A stretch of DNA of 64,000 nt from contig NZ_BMIG01000004.1 of NCBI RefSeq assembly GCF_014641715.1, positions 285,551 to 349,550 of the forward strand, read 5' to 3'. Position 1 is the stretch's first letter. Every line of letters starts with the position of its first letter. Shown here in pieces: positions 54,223 to 63,254 of the stretch. The notes beneath the pieces were generated by a model. That model was not told where the DNA came from and ran no database searches. It saw only the letters and a list, made by a program, of their open reading frames with translations. Source of the DNA: Polaromonas eurypsychrophila. Its GTDB lineage: Bacteria > Pseudomonadota > Gammaproteobacteria > Burkholderiales > Burkholderiaceae_C. The position numbers and the translations under genes are program-made.

Positions 54223-55797
54223 ATGATGATGCGCACACTTCTTTTATTCGCCGCTTTTTTACTGTCCGCCGGCGTCCACGCCCTGAGCCCGGAAGAGGTC
54301 AAGGGCATGGCGCTTGGTGAGACCGAGACACGGGTCGAGGCGCTGATCAAGGCCTCTGCCGTACCCGACGAGAAAACCGCCGCCTTCATCCAGGCCCTGG
54401 CCGATGATGCCGTGAAGACAGCCGGTGACAAGGTGTTTGTCATCAAGAACGACAAAGCCTACGACCCCGTCACCGGCGCCGAATTGACGGTGCCCGCAGA
54501 TGCCGAGGACGTGATCAACAACAACCTGATGCGCGGCGAACTGGATAACGCTTTGGCCGCGCTCAAGTTGTTCTCGAAGGAAGAAAAGCTTCGCGCCGAG
54601 GCCATCAAGACCCTGTCAGGCGGGGCCGACGAATCGCGCCTGCCGCTGATTGAAAAAGCGTATGCCGCCGAGACAGTGCCCGCACTGAAAAGCCAGCTGG
54701 AAATGGTGCGCGCCACGATCCTGCTGAGCAGCAGCGACAAGGCCAAACGCCTGGAAGCCGCCGCCCGCCTGTCGGGCAGCAACAACCCGATCAGCAAGAC
54801 GGTGCTGATCGCGCGCCTGTCCGAAGAAGACGACCCCGAGGTCAAAAGTGCGCTGCAGGCATCGCTGCGCAAGGTCGAGTCCGCGCTGGCCTGGGGTGAC
54901 AAGCTGGGCGCGGTCTTCAGCGGCATCAGCCTGGGCAGCATCTTGCTGCTGGTCGCGCTGGGTCTGGCCATCACCTACGGCTTGATGGGCGTCATCAACA
55001 TGGCGCATGGCGAACTCATGATGATTGGCGCCTACGCCACCTACGTGGTGCAGGGCTTGTTCCAAAAATATTTGCCCGGTCTGTTCGACTGGTATTTGCT
55101 GGCGGCGGTGCCGGTGGCCTTCATGGCATCGGCCCTGATGGGTGCGGCGCTGGAGCGCGGCGTGATTCGTTTCCTTTACGGCCGGCCTTTGGAGACTTTG
55201 CTGGCGACCTGGGGCATCAGCCTGATGCTGCAGCAACTGGTGCGCTCCATCTTCGGTGCGCAAAACGTCGGCGTCGAAAACCCGGTCTGGATGAGCGGCG
55301 GCGTGCAGGTGCTGGGCAATTTGTCGCTGCCCTACAACCGTTTGGTCATCATCGGATTTGCAATTGCGGTGTTGCTGGGCATGGCCTGGCTGATCAGCAA
55401 GACGCGGCTGGGCCTGTTTGTGCGCGGCGTGACGCAAAACCGGCCGATTGCCTCGTGTATGGGCGTGAACACGGCGCGCGTGGACACCTATGCGTTTGCA
55501 CTCGGTTCGGGTATCGCGGGTCTGGCCGGTTGCGCGTTGAGCCAGGTCGGCAACGTCGGACCGGACCTGGGCCAGGGCTACATCGTGGATGCCTTCATGG
55601 TGGTGGTACTCGGCGGCGTGGGTCAACTCGCAGGCACTGTATACGCGGCCATGGGGCTGGGCATTTTGAACAAATTCCTTGAAGGCTGGACCGGTGCGGT
55701 GCTGGCCAAGATTGCGGTGCTGGTGCTCATCATCATCTTCATCCAGAAGCGGCCCCAGGGCATCTTCGCGATGAAGGGCCGTTCAGCGGAAGCGTGA
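54223..55797 (+). CDS. urtB: Urea ABC transporter permease UrtB
   Basis: UrtB is one of the two membrane subunits. The 524-aa protein has a signal-like helix, a periplasmic helical domain of about 200 residues (EEKLRAEAIKTLSGGADESRLPLIEKAYAAETVPALKSQLEM...), which is typical of UrtB, then about eight membrane helices of the LivH type (GVINMAHGELMMIGAYATYVV, GRPLETLLATWGISLMLQQ, GLFVRGVTQNRPIASCMGVNTARVD). Three Met codons in a row (54223, 54226, 54229) mark the start; 54223 is used. It is followed by urtC with a 1-bp gap. Confidence 0.96.
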   Translation: MMMRTLLLFAAFLLSAGVHALSPEEVKGMALGETETRVEALIKASAVPDEKTAAFIQALADDAVKTAGDKVFVIKNDKAYDPVTGAELTVPADAEDVINNNLMRGELDNALAALKLFSKEEKLRAEAIKTLSGGADESRLPLIEKAYAAETVPALKSQLEMVRATILLSSSDKAKRLEAAARLSGSNNPISKTVLIARLSEEDDPEVKSALQASLRKVESALAWGDKLGAVFSGISLGSILLLVALGLAITYGLMGVINMAHGELMMIGAYATYVVQGLFQKYLPGLFDWYLLAAVPVAFMASALMGAALERGVIRFLYGRPLETLLATWGISLMLQQLVRSIFGAQNVGVENPVWMSGGVQVLGNLSLPYNRLVIIGFAIAVLLGMAWLISKTRLGLFVRGVTQNRPIASCMGVNTARVDTYAFALGSGIAGLAGCALSQVGNVGPDLGQGYIVDAFMVVVLGGVGQLAGTVYAAMGLGILNKFLEGWTGAVLAKIAVLVLIIIFIQKRPQGIFAMKGRSAEA

Positions 55798-55798
55798 C

Positions 55799-56917
55799 AT
55801 GACCCTATCCACACATTCGATTACTCTTCCGGCCAAGGGCCCTTTGCTTACCGGCGCGGGCTGGAGCACTTTTCTGGTGGCGCTGCTGGTGGTCTGCGCG
55901 CTGGCGCCGGCGCTTAACCTGCTGGTGCCCGAAACCAGTGTGTTCCACATGAGCACCTACGCGGTCGCGCTGCTCGGCAAGATCATGTGTTACGCCATCG
56001 TGGCATTGGCCATGGATCTGATCTGGGGCTACACCGGAATTTTGTCTCTTGGGCACGGCTTGTTTTTCGCGCTCGGTGGTTACGCTATGGGTATGTATTT
56101 GATGCGCCAGATCGGTCGTGACGGAAACTACAAAAGCGACTTGCCCGATTTCATGGTGTTTCTCGACTGGAAAGAGTTGCCCTGGCACTGGACCTTCAGC
56201 GACAGCTTTGTCGCCACGTTGTTCCTGATCGTGCTGGTGCCGGGCGTGGTGGCCTTTGTGTTCGGCTACTTCGCTTTCCGTTCGCGCATCAAGGGTGTGT
56301 ACTTTTCCATCATCACCCAGGCCATGACATTTGCGGCAATGCTGCTGTTTTTTCGCAATGAGACGGGTTTTGGCGGCAACAACGGTTTCACCGATTTCAA
56401 GCGCATCCTGGACATGCCGATTGCCACACCCAACATGCGAATGCTGCTGTTCGTGATCACCGGGCTGACCCTGCTGGGTTTCTTCCTGTTTGGCAAGTGG
56501 CTGGTGCGCAGTAAGTTTGGCCGGGTGCTCCAGGCGATTCGTGATGCTGAAACCCGCGTCATGTTTTCGGGCTACAACCCGATTGGCTACAAGCTCACGA
56601 TCTGGACGATCTCGGCTGTGATGTGCGGCATTGCCGGCGCCCTGTATGTGCCGCAAGTGGGCATCATCAACCCCAGCGAGATGAGCCCGGCCAATTCAAT
56701 AGAGATGGCGATCTGGGCTGCTGTGGGCGGGCGCGCCACTTTGGTGGGGCCCATCGTCGGCGCTTTCATCGTCAATGGCGCCAAGAGCTGGCTGACGGTG
56801 GCTTATCCCGAGTACTGGCTGTATTTCCTGGGGCTGCTGTTCATCGCAGTCACGCTGTTTTTGCCGAATGGCGTGGTGGGACTGGTCAAGAAACTCAGGA
56901 AGGGAGATGCCAAATGA
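55799..56917 (+). CDS. urtC: Urea ABC transporter permease UrtC
   Basis: The second membrane subunit, LivM type, 372 aa. It has about ten helices with the conserved MDLIWGYTGILSLGHGLFFALGGYAMGMYLMRQIG, RNETGFGGNNGFTDFKRILD, GRVLQAIRDAETRVMFSGYNP and GGRATLVGPIVGAFIVNGAKSWLTVA-type segments. Its ATG follows the urtB stop after one base, and its stop overlaps the urtD ATG. Confidence 0.96.
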   Translation: MTLSTHSITLPAKGPLLTGAGWSTFLVALLVVCALAPALNLLVPETSVFHMSTYAVALLGKIMCYAIVALAMDLIWGYTGILSLGHGLFFALGGYAMGMYLMRQIGRDGNYKSDLPDFMVFLDWKELPWHWTFSDSFVATLFLIVLVPGVVAFVFGYFAFRSRIKGVYFSIITQAMTFAAMLLFFRNETGFGGNNGFTDFKRILDMPIATPNMRMLLFVITGLTLLGFFLFGKWLVRSKFGRVLQAIRDAETRVMFSGYNPIGYKLTIWTISAVMCGIAGALYVPQVGIINPSEMSPANSIEMAIWAAVGGRATLVGPIVGAFIVNGAKSWLTVAYPEYWLYFLGLLFIAVTLFLPNGVVGLVKKLRKGDAK

Positions 56918-57795
56918 CACCTGACCTTCTTGAGCAGGGGGCGCAGCGTATCGAGCGACGCCGCGTGGCGCTTGAGGCCAACAAGTCCAATACCGCGTCC
57001 GGTGGCCGCAACGCCAGTGCAGGCCGCATCGCCACGCCTGGCGAAGTCGATGTGACACACGGCCGCATTTTGTATCTGGAAGACGTCAGCGTGAGTTTCG
57101 ACGGCTTCAAGGCCATCAACAAGCTGTCACTCGACATCGCGCCGGGCGAGTTGCGTTGCATCATTGGGCCCAACGGCGCCGGCAAGACGACGATGATGGA
57201 CATCATCACGGGCAAGACCCGACCGGATGAAGGCACGGTTTTTTTCGGCAGCACGATTGATTTGCTGCGCCACACCGAGCCGCAGATTGCACAACTCGGC
57301 ATAGGCCGAAAGTTCCAGAAGCCCACGGTGTTCGAGCAGCTCACGGTATTTGAAAACCTCGAGCTCGCGCTCAAGACCAACAAGGGGGTCAAGTCCTCGA
57401 TGTTCTTCCGTCTGGACTCGGCGCAAAGCGACCGGCTTGCGGAAATTCTGGTGACGATTCACCTGGCCGACGGTGTGCACCGCATGGCCGGCAACCTGAG
57501 CCACGGGCAAAAGCAGTGGCTGGAGATTGGCATGCTGTTGATGCAGGACCCCAAGCTGCTGCTGCTCGACGAGCCGGTGGCAGGCATGACCGATGAGGAA
57601 ACCGCCCGCACGGCCGAACTGTTTCTCACGCTCAAGGGCAAACATTCGCTGATGGTGGTGGAGCACGACATGAGTTTCATCAAGACGATTTCGGAAATCG
57701 TCACGGTGCTGTGTGATGGTGCCGTGTTGGCGCAGGGAACGCTGGACCAGGTGCAGGCGGATGAAAGGGTTATTGAGGTGTACCTTGGACGTTGA
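56914..57795 (+). CDS. urtD: Urea ABC transporter ATPase UrtD
   Basis: One of two ATPases powering urea import, 293 aa. Walker A is GPNGAGKTT, the signature LSHGQKQWLEIGM and Walker B LLLLDEPVAGM. The N-terminal extension (about residues 1-50) before the ABC core is longer than in LivG-type proteins. The sequence ends naturally at VIEVYLGR. The next gene, urtE, is separated by a 642-bp gap containing a 525-bp repeat element, unusual inside an operon. Confidence 0.96.
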   Translation: MTPDLLEQGAQRIERRRVALEANKSNTASGGRNASAGRIATPGEVDVTHGRILYLEDVSVSFDGFKAINKLSLDIAPGELRCIIGPNGAGKTTMMDIITGKTRPDEGTVFFGSTIDLLRHTEPQIAQLGIGRKFQKPTVFEQLTVFENLELALKTNKGVKSSMFFRLDSAQSDRLAEILVTIHLADGVHRMAGNLSHGQKQWLEIGMLLMQDPKLLLLDEPVAGMTDEETARTAELFLTLKGKHSLMVVEHDMSFIKTISEIVTVLCDGAVLAQGTLDQVQADERVIEVYLGR

Positions 57796-57860
57796 ACTCC
57801 TCGCCGTTTGGGCGGGGCTTGCTGAAGCCTGTGCATGCTTGGGCGGCTCTGGGTCTTCGG

Positions 57861-58385
57861 GCAAGCCGGGTCTCGCCCCGGCGGGCGAGGCACTTTTCTT
57901 TGCGTCGCCAAAGAAAAGTACCCAAAAGAAAGGCGACCCGATGGTCTGGGTCCCCTGCGCTGCGCTTCGGGGCAACCTGCGGTACTCGCCAAAAGCGGGG
58001 TCTCGCTCGAACTCGCCTTCGGCTCAGACAATCGCGAGCCCTGATCCGCTTTTGCCTGCGCTCCTCGGCCCAGCCCGACGGGTGGTGGGCTCGGGAGCGG
58101 GCACGGGCTCCGGCGGGGTCGCGCTTTGCGCGTCCCCGCCTCCCCGGATCCGATTCCTTCCTCACAGCCCGTTTGGCCGGGCCGAGCAGCGCAGATGGAG
58201 GCGGTGTCAAGGGCGGCAGTTGTTTGAGCCAAAGGCGAGTTCTGCCGACCCCCGCCGTAATCGAGCAGCGCAGGTTGCCTGGAGCGAAGCGGAGGGACCC
58301 GGACAGTCGGGTCGCCTTTTCTTTGGTGACTTTCTTTTGGCGACGCAAAAGAAAGTTACTTGCCGCCGGGCAACCCCCGGCTTGC
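57861..58385. mobile_element. 525-bp MITE-like element with ~80-bp inverted ends, inside the urt operon
   Basis: The left end starts GCAAGCCGGGTCTCGCCCCG and continues with CTTTTCTTTGCGTCGCCAAA and GGCGACCCGA. The right end, read in reverse complement, starts GCAAGCCGGGGGTTGCCCGG and continues with CTTTCTTTTGCGTCGCCAAA and GGCGACCCGA. So the two ends are near-perfect inverted repeats of about 80 bp. The middle is GC-rich and contains long open frames on both strands that I regard as spurious. No transposase is encoded. I recognise it as a common Comamonadaceae repeat. Partial copies: 63048-63118 and 63862-63907. The rest of the 642-bp gap holds no gene. Confidence 0.75.
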
Positions 58386-58437
58386 AGGCAAACCACCACG
58401 GCTTCAACGCTCCAACAAGCGTGATGGAGATCAACAA

Positions 58438-59130
58438 ATGCTGACAGTCAAAAACATCAACCAGTACTACGGCGGCTCCCACATCCTGCGCGATGTCAGT
58501 CTGGAAGCTCACCTCGGCAAAGTCACGGTGCTGCTGGGCCGCAACGGGGTCGGCAAGACCACCTTGCTCAAGTCGCTGATGGGCCTGGTGCCGATCAAGA
58601 CCGGCAGCATCGAGTTCGATGGCAGGTCGATCCAGAACGCCACGTCGTATGAGCGGGCAAGGGCTGGCATCGGTTTTGTACCGCAGGGCCGCGAGATTTT
58701 TGCGCGCCTGACGGTCGAAGAAAACCTGCGCATGGGCCTGGCCTACAAAAGCGCGAGTACGCCGATCCCGGCGGAACTGTACGAATTGTTTCCGGTGCTA
58801 AAGCAGATGCTGAACCGCCGCGGCGGTGACCTGTCGGGCGGGCAGCAGCAGCAACTCGCGATTGCGCGTGCGCTGGCAGCCAAGCCCAAGCTGCTGATCC
58901 TGGATGAGCCGACCGAGGGCATCCAGCCCAGCATCATCAAGGACATTGGCCGCGTGATCCGCATGCTGGCCGACCGCGGTGACATGGCCATCCTGCTGGT
59001 TGAGCAGTACTACGACTTCGCCGAAGAACTGGCCGACGATTATCTGGTGATGGAGCGCGGCGAATTCATCGCACGCGGCCAGGGCAAAGACATGCAGGCC
59101 AACGGCGTGCGGCAACTGGTGGCGATTTGA
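58438..59130 (+). CDS. urtE: Urea ABC transporter ATPase UrtE
   Basis: The second ATPase, LivF type, 230 aa. Walker A is GRNGVGKTT, the signature LSGGQQQQLAIARAL and Walker B LLILDEPTEGI, with the UrtE-typical MLTVKNINQYYGGSHILRDVSLEAHLGKVT start and EGIQPSIIKDI. The ATG at 58438 gives this start; upstream codons belong to the repeat element. It is separated from urtD by a 525-bp element, so its expression depends on read-through or a promoter in the element. Confidence 0.96.
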   Translation: MLTVKNINQYYGGSHILRDVSLEAHLGKVTVLLGRNGVGKTTLLKSLMGLVPIKTGSIEFDGRSIQNATSYERARAGIGFVPQGREIFARLTVEENLRMGLAYKSASTPIPAELYELFPVLKQMLNRRGGDLSGGQQQQLAIARALAAKPKLLILDEPTEGIQPSIIKDIGRVIRMLADRGDMAILLVEQYYDFAEELADDYLVMERGEFIARGQGKDMQANGVRQLVAI

Positions 59131-59150
59131 GGCTAGACGTTTTGTCGGCT

Positions 59151-59240
59151 GTCATTTCGGACCCGATCCGCAATCTGTGTCCGCCTGCCTGCGACAGCGG
59201 CTCATGGGACATGGATCCCGGATCAGGTCCGGGATGACAA
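59151..59240. repeat. Inverted repeat arms after urtE
   Basis: TGTCATTTCGGACCCGATCC faces GGATCCCGGATCAGGTCCGG-GATGACA across about 36 bp. The same family as 26970-27003. It may form a hairpin that ends the urt transcript. Confidence 0.75.
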
Positions 59241-59248
59241 CCCGGGCC

Positions 59249-60460
59249 TCACTTCGTCCTGAAAATAATTTCTTTCATGCGCTGAAGCCTGGGTGCGACG
59301 ACGGGCACCGTCAGCATGGTGCTTGCAATGGCCATCAACAGCAGGGCGGTGAAGGACTCGTTGGTGATGATCTGTTTGTCCAGCAGGATGTTGGCAAAAA
59401 TGATCATGATCAAACCCTTGGTCTGCAGCAGCCAGCCCATGATGGAACTTTCGCCCGGCGCCCACTTGAGTACCCTGCCTGCAATGTGGATACCGATCAG
59501 CTTGCCGGCCACCGAAGCCACCAGCAGCACAGCCGCGGCGATAAACACCGCTTCGCCGCCCACCGACCAGTTGGTGCGCAGGCCTGTGCTCAGGAAAAAC
59601 ACCGGCATCATCACCAGCAGTACATGGTGGCGCAGCATGTCCATGTGCTCCTGGTTGAACCAGTCGCTGTCCATGACTGCGCCGGCCAGGAAGGCACCGA
59701 CCATGTAATGCAGGCCGGCCCAGTCAGCGCCGAAGGCACCGATGATCAGCCAGATCAAGCCGGCGTACCAGCGGTCGCGCTCAGGCATCCACACCATCAG
59801 CTTGCGGAAGATGTAGCTGAGCACGGCAAAGGCCGCGAGAAAACCGGCCTGCCGGCCTACACGTTCCCAATCCATCAGGATCAGGGCGAGCACGCCCCAG
59901 ATGGCGATGTCGTCGAGGCTGGCGTAACGCAGGATGCGCTGTCCGATGGGCTGGCGCAGGATGGCGAGTTTTTCCATCAGCAAGATCAGGATGGGCAGGG
60001 CGGTCACGGCGCAGGCCATGCCGATACCCATGACAAATTGCCAGCGCATGCCCTGCGGCCCGACCCAGCCCTCGTACATCAACATGCCGGCAGCAGCCAC
60101 GCTGCCAAAGAGCAGCGGCGTGCCCAGCGCCAGGCCGGCGGTGATGCTGCTTTCACGGCGGTGCGTCCAGGCTTTTTTCAGATCGAGCTCGATGCCCGCG
60201 ATCCAGACAAACACCATGACCGCCCACAAGGCGATGCCGTTGAGCGACTGCACCACAGGTGCGCTGAACACAAAGGCGTAGTAGTCGGGATAAACCTTGC
60301 CCAGGATGCCGGGGCCAAGCAGGATACCGGCGATGATCTGCACCACCACCAGCGGCGCGTAATAGTCGGTGTTGAACAGTCGCCAGATCAGGTAAGGCAC
60401 CGTGAAGATGATCGCCATGGCGATCAGGTAAATCTCGGTCGTGGTCATGACTGCGTGCAT
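59249..60460 (-). CDS. CPA2-type cation/proton antiporter
   Basis: A 403-aa membrane protein with about 12 helices and the antiporter-2 pattern: APLVVVQIIAGILLGPGILGKVYPDYY, IALWAVMVFVWIAGIELDLKKAW, MACAVTALPILILLMEKLAIL, YASLDDIAIWGVLALILMDW and LQTKGLIMIIFANILL. The paired acidic residues in SLDDIAIW resemble the ion-binding DD/ND site. No RCK/TrkA-N domain follows, so it is a short antiporter. Regulation and ion are unknown. It converges with urtE. Confidence 0.9.
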   Translation of the reverse strand: MHAVMTTTEIYLIAMAIIFTVPYLIWRLFNTDYYAPLVVVQIIAGILLGPGILGKVYPDYYAFVFSAPVVQSLNGIALWAVMVFVWIAGIELDLKKAWTHRRESSITAGLALGTPLLFGSVAAAGMLMYEGWVGPQGMRWQFVMGIGMACAVTALPILILLMEKLAILRQPIGQRILRYASLDDIAIWGVLALILMDWERVGRQAGFLAAFAVLSYIFRKLMVWMPERDRWYAGLIWLIIGAFGADWAGLHYMVGAFLAGAVMDSDWFNQEHMDMLRHHVLLVMMPVFFLSTGLRTNWSVGGEAVFIAAAVLLVASVAGKLIGIHIAGRVLKWAPGESSIMGWLLQTKGLIMIIFANILLDKQIITNESFTALLLMAIASTMLTVPVVAPRLQRMKEIIFRTK

Positions 60461-60568
60461 GGCTCTCCCTCTGTATTGTTCTTTTCAAGGCGCAGGTCTT
60501 TGTGCGCCGGACTGATGGTAACCAGTCAGCCGGCGGACCGAAGCTGGCCCGCGATCACAGGCGCAAGA

Positions 60569-61381
60569 TCAGCGCCGCGCCGCCTGGTATAGCGGTGTCA
60601 CCGTTGGCAGCAGGGCCTGGATCTGCTGCACCCGGTTGCTGTCGCTCGGGTGGGTGCTCAGAAAGTCCGGCCTGCCGCCGCCACTTCCGGTGGCGCTGCC
60701 CATCTTCTGCCACAGGCTTACGCCGGCCTGCGGGTTGTAGCCCGCGCGGGCCATCAGTTCGAGGCCGATACGGTCGGCTTCGGTCTCGTGGGCGCGGCTG
60801 AAACGGCTGGCGACCAGCGCTTCGTAGGCCGCACCGGTGATCTGGGATGCACCGCCGCCCAGGCCCAGCAACTGGGTTCCGATACCGATGGCGGTCTGCG
60901 CGGCGGTGGCTTGCGAGACCTGCTCACGCGAATGCTCGCGCAGCGCGTGGGCAATTTCATGCCCCATCACAACCGCGATTTCCTCGTCGCTCAAGTTGAG
61001 CTTGCGCACCAGTCCTGTGTTAAACATGATTTTCCCGCCAGGCATGCAAAAGGCGTTGAGCTGTTCGCTCTCGATAATGTTGACTTCCCACTTCCAGCCC
61101 GGGGCGTCGCCGCGAAAAACCGCGGTCTGCGGCTGGATGCGCGCGGCAACTGCGCGTACACGCGCCAGCATCGCCGCATCGGTATTCAGGGCGCCTTTGG
61201 CAGACGCATCTGCCTTGAGCTTGGCGTAAGCCTGCTCGGCCATGGCATTGAGTTCTGCAGAAGACACCAGCAGCAGTTGGGACCGGGAAGCGCCAACGGC
61301 GCCGCTTTCCGTGGTGCTGGAGCAACCGGCGAATGCCAGCGTCAGGACCATCACGACAGGGGTCAGCATGGAAGTTTTCAT
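60569..61381 (-). CDS. M48-family metalloprotease lipoprotein
   Basis: A 270-aa exported lipoprotein with lipobox LAFAGC (Cys20) and an M48 zinc protease domain: HEIAH (H141, E142, H145), with the third ligand E201 in ETEADRIGLELMARAGYNP. YGGKIMF-like CMPGGKIMFNTGLV precedes it and the HPSDSNR block follows. Related proteins (LoiP/BepA type) act in outer-membrane quality control. The ATG at 61381 begins the signal peptide; the longer frame upstream is not conserved. It is divergent from the DUF3597 gene. Confidence 0.92.
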   Translation of the reverse strand: MKTSMLTPVVMVLTLAFAGCSSTTESGAVGASRSQLLLVSSAELNAMAEQAYAKLKADASAKGALNTDAAMLARVRAVAARIQPQTAVFRGDAPGWKWEVNIIESEQLNAFCMPGGKIMFNTGLVRKLNLSDEEIAVVMGHEIAHALREHSREQVSQATAAQTAIGIGTQLLGLGGGASQITGAAYEALVASRFSRAHETEADRIGLELMARAGYNPQAGVSLWQKMGSATGSGGGRPDFLSTHPSDSNRVQQIQALLPTVTPLYQAARR

Positions 61382-61621
61382 GGCGTCTCGCAGAAAGAAG
61401 GAGGAAGATGGCGGCAAGGTGGCGTTAACCGCCGAAAGCTCATTGTGCGCAACTCGCGATCGTTGAAAGTAGGACGCGCGGGCCAGCCGTCGTAGGTGCC
61501 CATCGTCAAAATCGGGGTACGGATTGAAGGCATTTTCCGACAAGCGAGCGCGCCTTTGACTGTTTGCTGCCAGCTCGTCCCGCACCCAGGATGAAGTGTC
61601 ACTTCAAAAACGGAACCCCTT

Positions 61622-62059
61622 ATGAGCATTCTTAGCAAAATCTTTGGCAAAATTTTCCCTTCGGCACACGCCCAGACGCCCCCGCCATCGTCAAGCGCCG
61701 GCGGCTCGTTGTCCGCTGACGAAGCAGCTGCCGCTTCGGCCGCCTCTGACGCGGCTTCGCGTGCCGCAGGCGCTGCCGCGGCAGCTTCCGCCACCATGGC
61801 CGAGGTGGACGTGAAGGCCTTGCTGGATGACATGGCCAGTAAAAACCCGCAAAAACTGAACTGGAAGACGTCTATCGTCGACCTGATGAAGTTGCTGGAC
61901 TTGGACAGCAGCCTGGGTGAACGCAAGGAACTGGCCACGGAGCTGGGTTACACCGGCGACATGAACGACAGTGCAACCATGAACATCTGGCTGCACAAGC
62001 AGGTCATGAACAAGCTGGCAGCCAACGGCGGCAAAGTGCCTGCCGATCTGCGCGACTGA
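61622..62059 (+). CDS. DUF3597 domain protein
   Basis: A 145-aa protein starting MSILSKIFGKIFPSAHAQ, then an Ala/Ser-rich linker (SADEAAAASAASDAASRAAGAAAAAS) and the helical DUF3597 domain: VDVKALLDDMASKNPQKLNWKTSIVDLMKLLDLDSSLGERKELATELGYTGDMNDSATMNIWLHKQVMNKLA. Function unknown; the family often sits near stress genes. It converges with ureD. Confidence 0.9.
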   Translation: MSILSKIFGKIFPSAHAQTPPPSSSAGGSLSADEAAAASAASDAASRAAGAAAAASATMAEVDVKALLDDMASKNPQKLNWKTSIVDLMKLLDLDSSLGERKELATELGYTGDMNDSATMNIWLHKQVMNKLAANGGKVPADLRD

Positions 62060-62067
62060 GCCAGCTT

Positions 62068-62898
62068 TCAGGTTGACCAGATACGCGGGCTTGGGGCGGC
62101 CTGGTCCCAGAAATGTTGGCGCCAACTTTTCCAGACCTGTTTGAGCAAACCCATGGCGGGCTCGACCAGCGGCGCCAGCACACGCACTACCACCACCTGC
62201 GCATTCGGGCTGGTCACGCCCGTCGTGTTGCACAACGAATGCGCCTGCATGACCCCACGCGCGAGGTCCAGCGCCCCTTCGCGGCGCTTGCGCTCGAGTT
62301 TGCTGCCGCTGGCAAAAAACAGGGTGGCTACACAACGCTGACCGGCCAAGCCCAGCGGGCTGTCCATCAGCAAGGGGTCATTGGCGCGGATGCGAGCCCG
62401 CTCCAGCCAGACACCGGGCAGTTCGATGTGCTGGCAAAAACTGCCTTCGATATAGGGCTGGCTGGCGCTCGGCAAGCCAAGTGCGGTCACGTCCCAGCCC
62501 ATCAGCTCGGCGCCGGGCGCAAGATCCAGTGTCAAGTGGTTTTCCGCCAGGCAGCCGCTGTAGCACAGGGCTTCCATCGGCAGCCATTCAGCGCGTGCGC
62601 CTGCCTCTAGCTGGATGCGGGTGCGCTGCAGCGCGGTTTCACCGAGTGACTTGTAAAAGCGTGTGGCGCCAGGCGTGGTGATCAGGCCGTGGCTGCCAGT
62701 GGCGGCCGTGACCGTGATGTCCAGCGTGTCGCCCCCCACCAGGCCTCCTGGTGGATGCACCAGCACGTTGTGGCAGACAGCGGCGCCTTCGGGGTAGAGG
62801 CTTTGCAGGATGCGCAGCGGACCGTCATGGCGGAAGTGCGCGACTGTCTTGCCGGCCTGCAGGGAGTAGTCGAGGGAGAGCGTTGCGTTCCAGGCCAT
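62068..62898 (-). CDS. ureD: Urease accessory protein UreD (UreH)
   Basis: UreD is the scaffold that binds apo-urease and recruits UreF and UreG for nickel insertion. The 276-aa product has the family blocks HFRHDGPLRILQSLYPEGAAVCHNVLVHPPGGLVGGDTL, ITTPGATRFYKSLGETALQ, EWLPMEALCYSGCLAENHLTLDLAPGAELMGWDVTALGLP and PYIEGSFCQHIELPG. It is intact. In most relatives it lies directly upstream of ureA; here about 30.7 kb separates the two in the same orientation. The upstream region is full of repeats and I found no sigma-54 match, so its own promoter is unclear. Confidence 0.95.
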   Translation of the reverse strand: MAWNATLSLDYSLQAGKTVAHFRHDGPLRILQSLYPEGAAVCHNVLVHPPGGLVGGDTLDITVTAATGSHGLITTPGATRFYKSLGETALQRTRIQLEAGARAEWLPMEALCYSGCLAENHLTLDLAPGAELMGWDVTALGLPSASQPYIEGSFCQHIELPGVWLERARIRANDPLLMDSPLGLAGQRCVATLFFASGSKLERKRREGALDLARGVMQAHSLCNTTGVTSPNAQVVVVRVLAPLVEPAMGLLKQVWKSWRQHFWDQAAPSPRIWST

Positions 62899-62942
62899 CG
62901 GTCGAGTTTAACCGCGCATGGGTACACCCCGAAGCCCTGGAT

Positions 62943-63000
62943 GCTATTGAATTTATAGCTGCTTGCTCGCGGCTGGCGGGGGCTAGAGGCATATTTTCTT
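62943..63000 (-). repeat. Dispersed repeat family A, copy before ureD
   Basis: GCTATTGAATTTATAGCTGC is followed by GGCGGGGGCTAGAGGCATATT. The closest match to the coding copy in hupE/ureJ. Confidence 0.85.
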
Positions 63001-63047
63001 GTAAATACGGCCTGATGGATGTCGCTCCGGATGGGGTGGTGTTCCAA

Positions 63048-63118
63048 CAAGCCGGGTCTCGCCCCGGCGGGCGAGGCGCTTTTCTTTGCGTCGCCAAAGA
63101 AAAGTGCCTGAAAGAAGA
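63048..63118 (+). repeat. Truncated left end of the 525-bp element
   Basis: CAAGCCGGGTCTCGCCCCGG and CTTTTCTTTGCGTCGCCAAA are shared with 57861-57940, then the match ends. No other end is nearby in the expected orientation. Together with the family A copy it fills much of the 356-bp gap upstream of ureD; nothing else is recognised there. Confidence 0.8.
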
Positions 63119-63254
63119 GGTGTTGGGGATGTGATGGCAGGACCAAATTTGCTAGCAAGGTGATAACTGCATTCGCCGGTAAAGCAAAGGCCAATGGCCG
63201 ATTCTGGCCAAAAATCCCGCACTCCAAGGATGTAAATGAAGACTGCCCGACGAA

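Noticed and set aside
57713..58444. Several overlapping open frames (up to about 240 codons) inside the 525-bp element
   Set aside because: They occur on both strands and all frames because stop codons are rare in the GC-rich repeat. Such spurious proteins are known from this repeat in other genomes.
62899..63254. Sigma-54 promoter for ureD
   Set aside because: No sequence in the expected orientation keeps both the GG and GC pairs at the right spacing; the region is made of repeat copies.
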